From assembly GCF_002163625.1 (NCBI RefSeq), contig NZ_CP020892.1, positions 4,216,001-4,280,000 of the forward strand: DNA of 64,000 nt, read 5' to 3'. Within the stretch, counting starts at the first letter, position 1; every line of letters starts with the position of its first letter. A program made the translations under genes and the position numbers. Below are positions 1 through 9,036 of the stretch, one piece after another. Below the pieces are notes generated by a model that was given only the letters and a program-made list of their open reading frames with translations, was not told the DNA's origin and did not search any database. Source of the DNA: Pseudomonas sp. M30-35 (GTDB taxonomy: Bacteria; Pseudomonadota; Gammaproteobacteria; Pseudomonadales; Pseudomonadaceae).

Positions 1-1262
1 TGAGCGGCGTCACCACCATGATCGGCGGCGGCACCGGCCCTGCAACGGGCACCAACGCCACCACCTGCACCTCTGGCCCCTGGCACATGGCGCGCATGCT
101 GCAGGCGGCCGATGCTTTTCCAATGAATATCGGCTTCACAGGCAAAGGCAACGCCAGCCTGCCGGAGCCGCTTATCGAGCAAGTCAAAGCCGGTGCCATC
201 GGCCTCAAACTGCACGAAGACTGGGGCACCACGCCAGCGGCTATCGACAACTGCCTGAGCGTTGCCGATCAGTACGACGTACAGGTGGCAATCCACACTG
301 ACACACTGAATGAGTCTGGCTTCGTCGAAACAACCTTGGGCGCATTCAAAGGCCGCACCATTCACACCTACCACACCGAAGGTGCCGGTGGCGGTCACGC
401 GCCCGACATTATCAAGGCCTGTGGCTTCCCCAACGTGCTGCCAAGCTCGACCAACCCGACCCGGCCATTTACCAAAAACACCATCGATGAACACCTCGAT
501 ATGCTTATGGTTTGCCACCACTTGGACCCAAGCATTGCCGAAGACGTAGCATTCGCTGAAAGCCGTATTCGCCGTGAAACCATCGCTGCCGAAGATATCC
601 TGCATGACCTTGGCGCCTTCTCGATGATCAGTTCCGACAGCCAGGCCATGGGCCGCGTCGGTGAAGTCATCACCCGTACGTGGCAGACCGCCGACAAGAT
701 GAAACAACAGCGCGGCGCTTTACCCGGTGACGGTCAGGGCAACGATAACTTCCGCATCAAGCGCTATATCGCCAAGTACACCATTAACCCGGCGATCACT
801 CACGGCATTAGCCACGAAGTCGGCTCGATTGAAGTTGGAAAATGGGCCGACCTGGTGCTCTGGCGCCCGGCGTTTTTCGGGGTTAAACCGACCTTGATCA
901 TCAAAGGTGGAGCGATTGCCGCCAGCTTGATGGGCGATGCCAACGCCTCGATCCCGACGCCGCAGCCTGTGCATTATCGCCCCATGTTTGCCAGTTACGG
1001 CGGCTCACGCCATGCCACCTGCCTGACCTTTATCAGCCAGGCAGCCATGGCAGCCGGGGTTCCCGAACAGCTCGGGCTGAAGAAACAGATCGCGGTGGTC
1101 AAAGGCTGTCGTGAGGTAAAGAAGAGCGATCTTATCCACAACGACTACCTGCCGAATATCGAGGTCGATGCACAGAACTATCAAGTGAAAGCTGATGGCC
1201 AGTTGCTCTGGTGTGAGCCAGCAGAGGTCTTGCCAATGGCCCAGCGCTACTTCCTATTTTAG
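1..1262 (+). CDS. ureC: Urease subunit alpha, 3' part (5' end outside window)
   Basis: This is the catalytic subunit of nickel urease, which hydrolyses urea to ammonia and carbamate in the cytoplasm. The frame is open from the first base, so the gene begins upstream; about 419 of the usual ~567 residues are present. Visible family signatures are [10 protein letters not shown] near the window start, the [10 protein letters not shown] segment whose lysine is carbamylated to bridge the two nickels, [12 protein letters not shown] with a nickel-ligand histidine, the flap segment [16 protein letters not shown], and the C-terminal tail ending PMAQRYFLF. It is followed by a hairpin terminator. The other ure genes must lie upstream, outside the window. 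Confidence 0.97.
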   Translation, partial: SGVTTMIGGGTGPATGTNATTCTSGPWHMARMLQAADAFPMNIGFTGKGNASLPEPLIEQVKAGAIGLKLHEDWGTTPAAIDNCLSVADQYDVQVAIHTDTLNESGFVETTLGAFKGRTIHTYHTEGAGGGHAPDIIKACGFPNVLPSSTNPTRPFTKNTIDEHLDMLMVCHHLDPSIAEDVAFAESRIRRETIAAEDILHDLGAFSMISSDSQAMGRVGEVITRTWQTADKMKQQRGALPGDGQGNDNFRIKRYIAKYTINPAITHGISHEVGSIEVGKWADLVLWRPAFFGVKPTLIIKGGAIAASLMGDANASIPTPQPVHYRPMFASYGGSRHATCLTFISQAAMAAGVPEQLGLKKQIAVVKGCREVKKSDLIHNDYLPNIEVDAQNYQVKADGQLLWCEPAEVLPMAQRYFLF

Positions 1263-1298
1263 GAAGCCTCTGCGGTTTGTCTTCATACTGCGAAAACA

Positions 1299-1324
1299 AC
1301 AAGGCCCGCAATCGCGGGCCTTGT
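1299..1324. terminator. Bidirectional hairpin between ureC and the DksA-like gene
   Basis: Eleven-base perfect stem ACAAGGCCCGC / GCGGGCCTTGT with a four-base loop, lying between two convergent genes. On the minus strand it is followed by GTTGTTTTCG, so it fits best as the terminator of the DksA-like gene, but it can also stop ureC transcription. Confidence 0.75.
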
Positions 1325-1346
1325 GCCAGAATCTTGAACCGGGGGA

Positions 1347-1613
1347 CTAGCGTAGCTGACTGTCCTTACTGGCGCGGCGATTGTAGCCAGCCACTCCAGC
1401 ATTGGCTTTATCCTCTGCAGCCTGACAGACCACACACAGGCGCACGCCTTTGATGGCCTCACGCCGCGCCTGTGGAATCGGCGCATCGCATTCCTCACAG
1501 GTGAGCAGGCTCTCGCCTTGCGGTAACTGGCTGCGCGCCCGCGCGACAGCATCTTCGATACTGCTGTCTATCTGCTCTTGCACCGCACCATCATTTGCCC
1601 AACCGCCAGCCAT
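1347..1613 (-). CDS. DksA/TraR-family C4 zinc-finger protein (88 aa)
   Basis: A short member of the DksA/TraR family, whose members bind in the RNA polymerase secondary channel; the specific role of this one is not known to me. The four zinc-ligand cysteines are all present as CEEC and, after 17 residues, CVVC. It lacks the long coiled-coil domain of full DksA (about 150 aa), so it is closer to the TraR/YbiI-sized group. The start has a strong ribosome binding site (AGGAGG, six bases upstream). It reads in the same direction as the oxaloacetate decarboxylase-like gene 83 bases upstream and may be cotranscribed with it. A homologue sits in the same neighbourhood in P. aeruginosa (from memory). 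Confidence 0.85.
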   Translation of the reverse strand: MAGGWANDGAVQEQIDSSIEDAVARARSQLPQGESLLTCEECDAPIPQARREAIKGVRLCVVCQAAEDKANAGVAGYNRRASKDSQLR

Positions 1614-1696
1614 GGAAACCTCCTGAGAAAGAAGTTTGAGTCACTAGGGTATGCGCCAAACCAGAGCGTTTGACAAGCGCAGATCGTCTGCTCAGG

Positions 1697-2569
1697 TTAC
1701 TCCTTGACGTCCATAAACTCTTCTGCCCAGACAATGTACTCTTCAGGCAGGGTGTACTTGAGCGCCAATTCCGAAGCACTCAGCTCCGATGCAACCGCTC
1801 CACGTTGCTCGCGCAAGCAGTCATAGGTCGCCTTGATCGCAGCAAAATAAGCGCCGTGGCCGTTAACCACGATACGCACGCCAAGCTTGGCCAAACGGGC
1901 ATCATCACGCAATTTCGGGTTGCCGTAAGTCACCAGCATTAATGGCACGCTCAAGTGCTCAGCAATTTTTTCAAGGTGCTCGAAATCTTCAATACCCACG
2001 ATGCAGATGCCGTCGGCCCCTGCGTGTTGATACGCCACTGTGCGACTAATCACTTCGTCGACATTGAGTACACCCGCGTGGGTCCGGGCAATGATCGATA
2101 ACTCTGGATCAACTCGCGCCTCCAACGCCGCCCGAATTTTCCCCACGCCCTCTGCAACGCTGATCAAGTCAGTCGATTTACGCCCGAACTGCGCAGGCAA
2201 CAGGGTGTCTTCGATGGTCAGCGCGGCGATACCCGCCCGCTCAAGCTCAACCACCGTGCGCATGACATTAAGCGCATTGCCATAGCCGTGGTCGGCGTCA
2301 GCGATAACCGGCAAGCGGCTGACACGGCCAATACGGGTGGCCTGCTCGACAAATTCGCTGAGGGTAATCAAGGCAAAGTCTGGCGCGGCAATTACCTGCA
2401 ATGAGGCCACCGAACCACCGAGGATACCCACCTCAAAACCCAGGTCGGCAGCGATCCGAGCAGACATCGGATCAAAAACCGAAGCGGTATGAAAACAACT
2501 ATCTGCGGCGAGCAAAGCGCGAAAAGCACTGCGCAGCTCATGGTGGGAAGCACGTTGCATGATTGGCAT
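1697..2569 (-). CDS. Oxaloacetate decarboxylase, PEP mutase/isocitrate lyase superfamily
   Basis: A 290-residue alpha/beta-barrel enzyme closely resembling, from memory, P. aeruginosa PA4872, which decarboxylates oxaloacetate in a metal-dependent reaction although it belongs to the isocitrate lyase/PEP mutase superfamily. Signatures are [39 protein letters not shown] with the metal-binding aspartates, [15 protein letters not shown] and [17 protein letters not shown]. The first ATG is preferred over the one three codons later because GGAAAA lies at a suitable distance upstream. The segment IIARTHAGV has histidine where I remember asparagine in the P. aeruginosa protein; its effect is unknown. 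Upstream lies the divergent space before the solute-binding protein's stop. Confidence 0.88.
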   Translation of the reverse strand: MPIMQRASHHELRSAFRALLAADSCFHTASVFDPMSARIAADLGFEVGILGGSVASLQVIAAPDFALITLSEFVEQATRIGRVSRLPVIADADHGYGNALNVMRTVVELERAGIAALTIEDTLLPAQFGRKSTDLISVAEGVGKIRAALEARVDPELSIIARTHAGVLNVDEVISRTVAYQHAGADGICIVGIEDFEHLEKIAEHLSVPLMLVTYGNPKLRDDARLAKLGVRIVVNGHGAYFAAIKATYDCLREQRGAVASELSASELALKYTLPEEYIVWAEEFMDVKE

Positions 2570-2685
2570 AGACTGTATTTTCCAAAAAACTAATATTGAA
2601 ACGACGCTCGATTACCTGTCTTTCGCCACACGCTGGTGCGAGGGCAACTCTGGCTTTTTAAACGAGCTAGACAGGTATTTCCCAA

Positions 2686-3474
2686 TTAAGGGAGCGGCAC
2701 ACTTTGCTCAGGGTCTGCATCAGGCAACCAACGCTTTAAAATGATCGCGTAGGTTCCGTCACGCCGCATGTCATCAAAAGCCTTTTGCCAGGTGGCGACA
2801 ATTTCAGGGGCTGTACTCAACGAGAAAGCGATGTAATAAACCGAGTGCATAAACGGCACATGGCTCTGCACCTCTGCAACCTTCAGGCCACCCGTGGCAA
2901 GTTCATCTTTGAGCGTGACGTCCTGAGTGGCGATCAGCTTAACCCGGCCATGTTTCAACATGGTCACCATATTTTTAGCGGTGGCCACGCCGTATAGATT
3001 GTCGAAGCCCAACTCACTTAATGCATCAAAGGTGTACCATTTTTTAGGTACGGCCAACGGGCCACTCGCCTTGGCGTCTTGCAGGGTATTGATCTCCAAG
3101 GCACGCGACTTCAACGAGTAAAAGCTGGTGGTGCCGACCAAAATAGGGCCGACCCATTGAAACAGCTCTTCGCGCTCAGGCGTACGCACCGTCGAGAAGA
3201 TTGCGGTGTTGGGGTCATGCAGTGCCTTGTAGTAACCGCGCGCCCAAGGTCTGATCTTTATCACCGCATCATCGCTGCCAGTACGGCGAATCAACTCGCG
3301 AGCAATCTCTACCGACATACCCCGTGACTGATTTCCCTCTGTAAACGCGAGCGGTGCAGCCTCCTCAGTGAACAATCGTATCTTCGCATTGCTGCTCGAG
3401 TTCGCATTGGCACCGGCAGTACACAGACTCATGAGCATCACTGCGACAATCTTTCGCTGCAAAGAACGCATCAA
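2686..3474 (-). CDS. Periplasmic solute-binding protein, amino-acid type (SBP_bac_3)
   Basis: A 262-residue family-3 extracellular solute-binding protein, of the kind that delivers polar amino acids to an ABC importer. The N-terminus is a signal peptide: a basic start (RSLQRK), a hydrophobic core and a likely cleavage after TAGANA. The mature part has the two-lobe pattern with PLAFTEGNQSRGMSVEIA near its start and a C-terminal AFDDMRRDGTYAIILKRW helix typical of the family. No permease or ATPase gene is adjacent, so it is an orphan binding protein whose transporter partner and ligand cannot be told from the sequence. Its promoter must lie in the 370-base divergent region that carries a long inverted repeat. 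Confidence 0.85.
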   Translation of the reverse strand: MMRSLQRKIVAVMLMSLCTAGANANSSSNAKIRLFTEEAAPLAFTEGNQSRGMSVEIARELIRRTGSDDAVIKIRPWARGYYKALHDPNTAIFSTVRTPEREELFQWVGPILVGTTSFYSLKSRALEINTLQDAKASGPLAVPKKWYTFDALSELGFDNLYGVATAKNMVTMLKHGRVKLIATQDVTLKDELATGGLKVAEVQSHVPFMHSVYYIAFSLSTAPEIVATWQKAFDDMRRDGTYAIILKRWLPDADPEQSVPLP

Positions 3475-3847
3475 GCCAACCCCTTACCCACAAATTTTGA
3501 CGGTAGCCATTTACTGCAGACACTTAAAGCATTGCGCCATAATTAGACGTCCATACACGCCTGTGCATTACATCCATTTGAAATCTATCGGCCAGATTAG
3601 AAAAATCCACAGCATGACGGAACAAAATCATGAGGCTGAGCCCCCCCCCTTGCTGATATCTACCTGATAGCTACCAAAAGCAGTTTACAGGCCATAACAT
3701 GGCCCAATTGAGCACAATTTTCACCCCAAAAACTGACTATTGATTTTTGTTCAATTGACCAACTGAACAAAAATCACACACTTCAACCGATAATCGGGCT
3801 AGCCGAGAAGGCCCAAGCAGGCCATCATCGCGGTTCAACTCAGCGCT
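3475..3847. other. Divergent intergenic region, 373 bases
   Basis: Lies between two divergent genes and must hold both promoters. It contains a run of nine C at 3641-3649 and a perfect 13-base inverted repeat at 3741-3776. It is AT-rich in the half next to the VC0807-type gene. No convincing open reading frame was found. Confidence 0.7.
3741..3776. promoter_or_regulatory. Perfect 13-bp inverted repeat, possible operator
   Basis: Arms TGATTTTTGTTCA (3741-3753) and TGAACAAAAATCA (3764-3776) are exact reverse complements separated by ten bases, giving a centre-to-centre distance of 23 bases, about two DNA turns. It sits between divergent genes, about 70 bases before the plus-strand start, so an operator for a dimeric regulator is more likely than a terminator. 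No regulator gene is adjacent. Confidence 0.5.
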
Positions 3848-4585
3848 ATGACAGATATGATCGACACTATTGAAACCTCAGCACCTAAACACAAACCCCG
3901 CCCACTAATCGATTTACTCGTCAGCATCGTCATACCGTCACTGGTGCTGATGAAGCTCAGTGGCGAGGCGAGGCTTGGCCCAGACGGCGCGTTGCTGCTG
4001 GCTCTGGCCTTCCCTATCGGCTGGGGCGCATTCGAGCTGATCAAATACCGCAAGTTCAACTTTATTGCCTTGCTTGGCTTGGTTAGTGTGATTCTCACCG
4101 GCGGCATTGGTTTACTTCACTTGAATACCCAATGGCTCGCGATCAAAGAAGCGGCCGTACCGGGCGTGATCGGTATTGCCGTGTTGGTGTCGACGCGCAC
4201 GCGCTACCCGCTAATTCGCACGATGCTGTTTAACAAAACCGTGCTCAATGTCGACAAGATTCAAGAGCGGCTTGAGGAAGGCGGCAACACCCAGTTGTTC
4301 GAAGCGCGCCTGCTCAGAGCCACATACCTGCTCAGCGGTACGTTCTTTTTCTCATCGGTGATGAATTACATCATGGCCCGCTGGATTGTTGTCAGCCCGG
4401 CAGGCAGTGAGGCTTTCAACGACGAGTTGGGCCGCCTGACGTTGCTCAGCTACCCAATGATCGCAATCCCGTCGATGATCATGATGATGGCGATCTTTTA
4501 TTACCTGTGGCGCACGATTCATGGCCTGACGGGCCTCAAGCTGGAAGAAATCATGCACCAGACTGAAAAAGACAAACAGTCCTGA
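3848..4585 (+). CDS. VC0807-family integral membrane protein
   Basis: A 245-residue inner-membrane protein of the VC0807 family, a group of unknown function sometimes annotated as septation-protein-A-like. Several hydrophobic segments are visible: residues about 20-35, 45-60, 70-90, 100-115, 155-175 and 205-225. Conserved-looking features are FPIGWGAFELIKYRKFN and TRYPLIRTMLFN. The C-terminus is charged and probably cytoplasmic. No good ribosome binding site precedes the first ATG; the ATG three codons later is an alternative. A second membrane-protein gene follows after 103 bases that contain a perfect hairpin. Confidence 0.7.
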   Translation: MTDMIDTIETSAPKHKPRPLIDLLVSIVIPSLVLMKLSGEARLGPDGALLLALAFPIGWGAFELIKYRKFNFIALLGLVSVILTGGIGLLHLNTQWLAIKEAAVPGVIGIAVLVSTRTRYPLIRTMLFNKTVLNVDKIQERLEEGGNTQLFEARLLRATYLLSGTFFFSSVMNYIMARWIVVSPAGSEAFNDELGRLTLLSYPMIAIPSMIMMMAIFYYLWRTIHGLTGLKLEEIMHQTEKDKQS

Positions 4586-4624
4586 GCACCAGCAGTGAGC
4601 ACCCCGTATCGGGATTGTTCTGTT

Positions 4625-4659
4625 GCGTTTATCTGCACAGTTTCTGCGCAGATAAACGC
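4625..4659. repeat. Perfect 12-bp inverted repeat between two membrane-protein genes
   Basis: Arms GCGTTTATCTGC (4625-4636) and GCAGATAAACGC (4648-4659) enclose an 11-base loop. There is no T run after it, so it is not a classical intrinsic terminator. It may be an RNA hairpin that partly uncouples the two genes or a protein-binding site. Confidence 0.55.
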
Positions 4660-4688
4660 TAGCCTTTAAACCTGCGATCCCCGCCTGT

Positions 4689-5126
4689 GTGCTAGCCCTG
4701 TCGATCTACCTAAGTTTATTTCTGTCAGCATTTGGTGCGGCGACCTTGCTGCCGCTGCAATCCGAGGCGCTGCTCGTTGGCCTGTTGCTGAGTAAAGATT
4801 ACTCTGTTCTATTACTGCTAATCGCAGCCAGTGTCGGTAATGTCCTCGGCTCGGTGATCAACTGGTGGCTCGGTCGCTACATCGAGCGCTTCCGTCAGCA
4901 CCGCTGGTTTCCAGTGAGTGCAGACCAGTTACAGCGGGCTCAGAACTTTTACGCGAGTTACGGCCGCTGGAGCCTGCTGCTCAGTTGGACACCCATCATT
5001 GGCGACCCATTGACGCTGGTCGCAGGCATCATGCGCGAGCCATTGTGGCGCTTCCTGTTGCTGGTAAGCATCGCAAAAACTGCACGCTACGGCATTCTCG
5101 CCGCTATAACCCTCAGCTTAAGTTAA
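4689..5126 (+). CDS. YqaA-family membrane protein (DedA-like)
   Basis: A 145-residue inner-membrane protein of the YqaA group, distant relatives of the DedA family. It has a hydrophobic N-terminal helix with the motif LLPLQSEALLVG, a segment with NWWLGRYIERFR and the characteristic WTPIIGDPLTLVAGIMR, which resembles the DedA region containing a conserved proline and glycine. The transported substrate, if any, is unknown. The start is a GTG at 4689; no ATG fits. The 3' end runs into an imperfect 17-base tandem repeat, which encodes the last residues and the stop. Confidence 0.75.
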   Translation: MLALSIYLSLFLSAFGAATLLPLQSEALLVGLLLSKDYSVLLLLIAASVGNVLGSVINWWLGRYIERFRQHRWFPVSADQLQRAQNFYASYGRWSLLLSWTPIIGDPLTLVAGIMREPLWRFLLLVSIAKTARYGILAAITLSLS

Positions 5127-5167
5127 CTCTAAGCTTCAATTAATTCTAAGCCTCAGTTAACCCTCAG
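5117..5167. repeat. Three imperfect 17-bp tandem repeats at the yqaA-like 3' end
   Basis: Three consecutive 17-base units: CTTAAGTTAACTCTAAG (5117-5133), CTTCAATTAATTCTAAG (5134-5150) and CCTCAGTTAACCCTCAG (5151-5167). Each centres on TTAA. The bases just before (ending TAACCCTCAG) resemble a partial extra unit. The first unit contains the stop codon of the membrane-protein gene. Confidence 0.6.
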
Positions 5168-5261
5168 CAGCGTTAATTTGTCGCAAAGCACAACACATGG
5201 GGAGCATTCGTGAGCCACCTCGCATAGAATGCGCGGCCGTTTTTCAGGAACAGCGCGCAGC

Positions 5262-6527
5262 ATGTCTTTTTCTACTCCAGCCCGCGCCTGCGGCATCGAC
5301 TTCGGCACCTCCAACTCAACCGTCGGCTGGCAGCGCCCTGGCGCCGATGCTTTGATCGAGCTCGAAGATGGCAAGATCACCCTGCCCTCGGTTATTTTCT
5401 TTAACTTTGAGGAGCGTCGCCCGGTCTACGGCCGACTGGCCTTGCACGAATACCTTGAAGGATACGAGGGACGCCTGATGCGTTCCCTGAAAAGCCTGCT
5501 TGGCTCAAAGTTGCTGAAAAGCGAAACCACCGTGCTCGGCAGTGCATTGCCCTTCAAAGACTTGCTTGGCTTCTTTATTGGCGAACTGAAAAGTCGCGCT
5601 GAAGCCGTTGCTGATCGACCATTTGAAGAGGTGGTGCTCGGTCGCCCGGTGTTTTTCGTCGACGATGACCCGGTTGCCGACCAAGAAGCACAAAACACCC
5701 TGGTCGCCGTTGCCCACAAGCTCGGCTTTAAAGACGTATCCTTTCAGTACGAGCCGATTGCAGCCGCATTCGACTACGAAAGCACCATCAACCAGGAAGA
5801 GTTGGTTTTGATCGTCGATATTGGCGGCGGCACCTCAGACTTCTCGCTGGTGCGCCTGTCTCCCGAACGCCGAGCTGTTGCCGAGCGCCATGACGATATT
5901 CTCGCAACTGGCGGCGTACACATCGGCGGCACCGACTTCGACAAACAGCTGAGCCTGCAAGGGGTGATGCCGCTGTTCGGTTATGGCAGCCGCATGAAAA
6001 GCGATGCGTTGATGCCAACCAGTTTTCACCTCAACTTGGCAACGTGGCACACGATCAACGCGGTCTACGCGCAGAAATCGCAGCTCTCGCTAAAAAGCAT
6101 GCGCTACGACATCGTCGACCCAACCGGAATCGATCGCCTGTTCAAGCTGATTGAGCAACGCGCCGGGCACTGGCTGGCCATGCAGGTGGAAGACAGCAAG
6201 ATAGAACTGACCGAACAAGATGTGCGGCCGATTGACCTCAAGCGCGTTGAGCCGGGCCTGGTTGCGGAGCTGAGCCGTGAGCTGTTCGACACCTCTATCG
6301 AACCACTGCTGGAACGCATTCGCGCCAGCGTCAGCCAACTGCTAAGCAGCGCAGGCGTCGGTGTGACGGATGTTGACACCGTGTTCTTTACTGGCGGCTC
6401 CAGCAGCATTCCTGCGCTACGTCAAAGCGTTGCGGCCATGCTGCCCAACGCGCGCCATGTCGAAGGCAATAACTTCGGCAGCATCGGTAATGGTTTGGCG
6501 ATTGAGGCGCAGAAGCGCTACGGTTGA
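5262..6527 (+). CDS. yegD: YegD-type Hsp70-like chaperone/actin-fold ATPase
   Basis: A 421-residue protein with the actin/Hsp70 ATPase fold but lacking the C-terminal substrate-binding domain of DnaK, as in E. coli YegD (about 450 aa). Nucleotide-binding motifs are visible: IDFGTSNSTVGW (phosphate 1) near the start, VDIGGGTSDFSLV (phosphate 2) in the middle and FTGGSSSIPALR (adenosine) near the end, together with EPIAAAFDYE. Its physiological client is not known. The ATG at 5262 is preferred over the in-frame ATG at 5229 because family members begin just before IDFGTSNS and AGGAAC lies upstream of it. It is followed by two hairpins before the convergent ygiQ gene. Confidence 0.88.
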   Translation: MSFSTPARACGIDFGTSNSTVGWQRPGADALIELEDGKITLPSVIFFNFEERRPVYGRLALHEYLEGYEGRLMRSLKSLLGSKLLKSETTVLGSALPFKDLLGFFIGELKSRAEAVADRPFEEVVLGRPVFFVDDDPVADQEAQNTLVAVAHKLGFKDVSFQYEPIAAAFDYESTINQEELVLIVDIGGGTSDFSLVRLSPERRAVAERHDDILATGGVHIGGTDFDKQLSLQGVMPLFGYGSRMKSDALMPTSFHLNLATWHTINAVYAQKSQLSLKSMRYDIVDPTGIDRLFKLIEQRAGHWLAMQVEDSKIELTEQDVRPIDLKRVEPGLVAELSRELFDTSIEPLLERIRASVSQLLSSAGVGVTDVDTVFFTGGSSSIPALRQSVAAMLPNARHVEGNNFGSIGNGLAIEAQKRYG

Positions 6528-6545
6528 GGGTCGTTGATAAGCGGG

Positions 6546-6569
6546 CGGCTCATCTATTGAGGTGAGCCG
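6546..6569. repeat. Hairpin downstream of yegD
   Basis: Stem CGGCTCATCT / AGGTGAGCCG with one G-T wobble and a four-base loop, 18 bases after the yegD stop. No T run follows, and a much stronger terminator lies about 80 bases further on. Confidence 0.5.
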
Positions 6570-6644
6570 ATATTGGCGCCTGATGCTGGGCTAACCAGCA
6601 GTCGTGGGTCGCCCTAATCACGCCCGTGTGGCAATGACACAGAA

Positions 6645-6687
6645 ATCAAAAAAGCCGGATGGGCTTCCCCGATCCGGCTTTTTTGAT
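6645..6687. terminator. Bidirectional intrinsic terminator between yegD and ygiQ
   Basis: Perfect 16-base stem ATCAAAAAAGCCGGAT / ATCCGGCTTTTTTGAT with an 11-base loop. Six A on one side and six T on the other give a T-tract after the GC stem on both strands, serving both convergent genes. Confidence 0.92.
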
Positions 6688-6723
6688 GCATCCAACTCAA
6701 CTAGAAACGTTCAGCTCTTACGC

Positions 6724-9036
6724 TTAACGTGGAACGGCAGGCGCCTTGGTTGGCTTCTTGCCTCTACCTTTCTTCGCACTGGCGCGTTCTCTGGCCGCTT
6801 CCTGGTTCTTGGCGAAGGCAGCTGCTTTCGCCTGCTCACGTTTATCCCAAGGTTTGCTGCCGTCGCTGGCACGCGGCGGTAGGCCGGTGTGTTGAGTCAG
6901 CATTGGCTTGCCGACTTTCTTGCTACCGGCTGGCGTCGAATTCTTGCGACGGGCGCTTTGATAGCCGTCAACCGCTGGCTGAAACGCTGGAATCAGCTGA
7001 TTCTTGCCATTGCCGATCAAGTCACTGCGGCCCATACGCTCAAGCGCTTCACGCAGCATTGGCCAGCCGCGTGGGTCGTGGTAACGCAAGAAAGCCTTGT
7101 GCAAACGACGCTGAGCCTCGCTTTTAACGATGCTCACGCCATCACTCTTGTATGTCACCTTGCGCAGCGGGTTTTTACCCGAGTGATACATGGCCGTTGC
7201 CGTCGCCATTGGCGATGGATAGAAGGCCTGAACCTGATCCGCACGGAAGCCATTGGATTTGAGCCAGAGCGCCAGGTTCATCATGTCTTCATCGGTGGTG
7301 CCCGGGTGCGCAGCGATGAAGTAAGGGATCAGGTATTGCTCCTTACCCGCCTCTTTCGAGTACTTCTCGAACATGCGCTTGAACTTGTCGTAGCTGCCGA
7401 TGCCCGGCTTCATCATTTGATTCAGCGGGCCTTCTTCGGTGTGCTCCGGCGCGATCTTCAGGTAACCACCCACATGGTGAGTGACCAACTCCTTGACGTA
7501 CTCCGGCGACTCAACCGCAAGGTCATAACGCAGGCCGGATGCGATCAGGATTTTCTTCACCCCCGGCAATGCACGCGCCGAACGATACAACTGAATCAAC
7601 GATGAGTGATCGGTATTGAGGTTCTCACAAATGCCAGGAAACACGCACGACGGCTTACGGCACGCGGCTTCAATCTCCGGGCTTTTGCAAGCAATGCGGT
7701 ACATATTGGCGGTCGGGCCGCCGAGGTCAGAAATGACCCCGGTGAAGCCTGGCACCTTGTCACGGATCTCTTCGATCTCGCGAATGATCGACTCTTCGGA
7801 ACGGTTCTGGATAATCCGGCCTTCGTGCTCGGTGATCGAACAAAAAGTACAGCCACCAAAGCAGCCACGCATGATGTTCACCGAGAAGCGAATCATCTCG
7901 TAAGCCGGAATTTTCTCTTTACCGTACGCCGGGTGCGGAACACGTGCGTACGGCATACCGAACACGTAATCCATCTCTTCGGTGGTCATTGGGATCGGTG
8001 GTGGATTAAACCAGACATCGACTTCGCCATGACGCTGCACCAGCGCGCGAGCGTTACCCGGATTGGTTTCCAAGTGCAGCACGCGGTTGGCGTGAGCATA
8101 GAGCACGCCATCGCCGCGAACTTTCTCAAATGAAGGCAAGCGAATGACTGTTTTGTCACGTTCAAGACGTGGGTGCGGCAACAGCTGCACGACCTTAGCC
8201 TCGTTCGGATCTTCAACCGGGCCTTTTTCCTGCTCGATGGCGCAGGCCGCAGTATCCTGGGTGTTCACGTACGGGTTGATGATTTTGTCGATCTTGCCCG
8301 GACGGTCGATGCGTGTGGAGTCGATCTCCATCCAGCCTTCAGGCGTGTCACGGCGAATAAACGCGGTACCGCGAATATCACTGATGTCTTCGATCTTTTG
8401 CCCGTAAGACAGGCGCTGGGCGATCTCAACCACTGCACGCTCGGCGTTGCCGTACAGCAGGATATCAGCGCAGGCATCAATCAGGATCGAGTGGCGAACC
8501 TTGTCCTGCCAGTAATCGTAATGGGCGATACGGCGCAAGGAGGCCTCAATACCGCCAAGTACAATCGGCACATGCTTGTAGGCTTCTTTGCAGCGCTGGC
8601 TATAAACCAGGCTGGCACGGTCCGGACGGCTGCCTGCTTGGCCACCTGGGGTGTAGGCGTCGTCCGAACGAATCTTTTTATCCGCGGTGTAGCGGTTGAT
8701 CATCGAATCCATGTTGCCGGCCGCGACGCCGAAGAACAGGTTCGGCTCGCCAAGCTTCATGAAGTCATCTTTCGACTGCCAGTTAGGCTGCGCGATGATG
8801 CCGACACGAAAGCCCTGAGCTTCAAGCAAACGACCAATAATCGCCATGCCAAACGATGGGTGATCAACATAAGCATCGCCAGTGACGATGATGATGTCAC
8901 ACGAATCCCAGCCAAGCTGATCCATCTCCTCCCTGCTCATCGGCAGGAAAGGTGCTGGTCCGAAACATTCGGCCCAGTATTTTGGATAATCGAATAATGG
9001 CTTGACTGCTTGCATGACGTTAACCGAAGGGTTCAT
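6724..9036 (-). CDS. ygiQ: YgiQ-family radical SAM protein (UPF0313)
   Basis: A 770-residue radical S-adenosylmethionine protein of the YgiQ family; the reaction is not established. The radical-SAM iron-sulphur cysteines are in [17 protein letters not shown] around residue 390 (CxxxCxxC). The N-terminal half has the family's DUF3362-associated region with [17 protein letters not shown] and [16 protein letters not shown]. The C-terminus is a basic, lysine- and proline-rich tail ([12 protein letters not shown]) that is probably disordered. It ends at the shared terminator with yegD. The first ATG is used as start; the protein could also begin at the internal methionine eight residues later. Confidence 0.93.
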   Translation of the reverse strand: MNPSVNVMQAVKPLFDYPKYWAECFGPAPFLPMSREEMDQLGWDSCDIIIVTGDAYVDHPSFGMAIIGRLLEAQGFRVGIIAQPNWQSKDDFMKLGEPNLFFGVAAGNMDSMINRYTADKKIRSDDAYTPGGQAGSRPDRASLVYSQRCKEAYKHVPIVLGGIEASLRRIAHYDYWQDKVRHSILIDACADILLYGNAERAVVEIAQRLSYGQKIEDISDIRGTAFIRRDTPEGWMEIDSTRIDRPGKIDKIINPYVNTQDTAACAIEQEKGPVEDPNEAKVVQLLPHPRLERDKTVIRLPSFEKVRGDGVLYAHANRVLHLETNPGNARALVQRHGEVDVWFNPPPIPMTTEEMDYVFGMPYARVPHPAYGKEKIPAYEMIRFSVNIMRGCFGGCTFCSITEHEGRIIQNRSEESIIREIEEIRDKVPGFTGVISDLGGPTANMYRIACKSPEIEAACRKPSCVFPGICENLNTDHSSLIQLYRSARALPGVKKILIASGLRYDLAVESPEYVKELVTHHVGGYLKIAPEHTEEGPLNQMMKPGIGSYDKFKRMFEKYSKEAGKEQYLIPYFIAAHPGTTDEDMMNLALWLKSNGFRADQVQAFYPSPMATATAMYHSGKNPLRKVTYKSDGVSIVKSEAQRRLHKAFLRYHDPRGWPMLREALERMGRSDLIGNGKNQLIPAFQPAVDGYQSARRKNSTPAGSKKVGKPMLTQHTGLPPRASDGSKPWDKREQAKAAAFAKNQEAARERASAKKGRGKKPTKAPAVPR

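Noticed and set aside
3641..3649. C9 run as a possible phase-variable promoter spacer
   Set aside because: It is about 165 bases from the nearest start and not between recognisable -35 and -10 boxes.
8173..8997. 274-codon plus-strand frame
   Set aside because: Lies wholly opposite ygiQ, whose radical-SAM motifs are clear; an antisense shadow.
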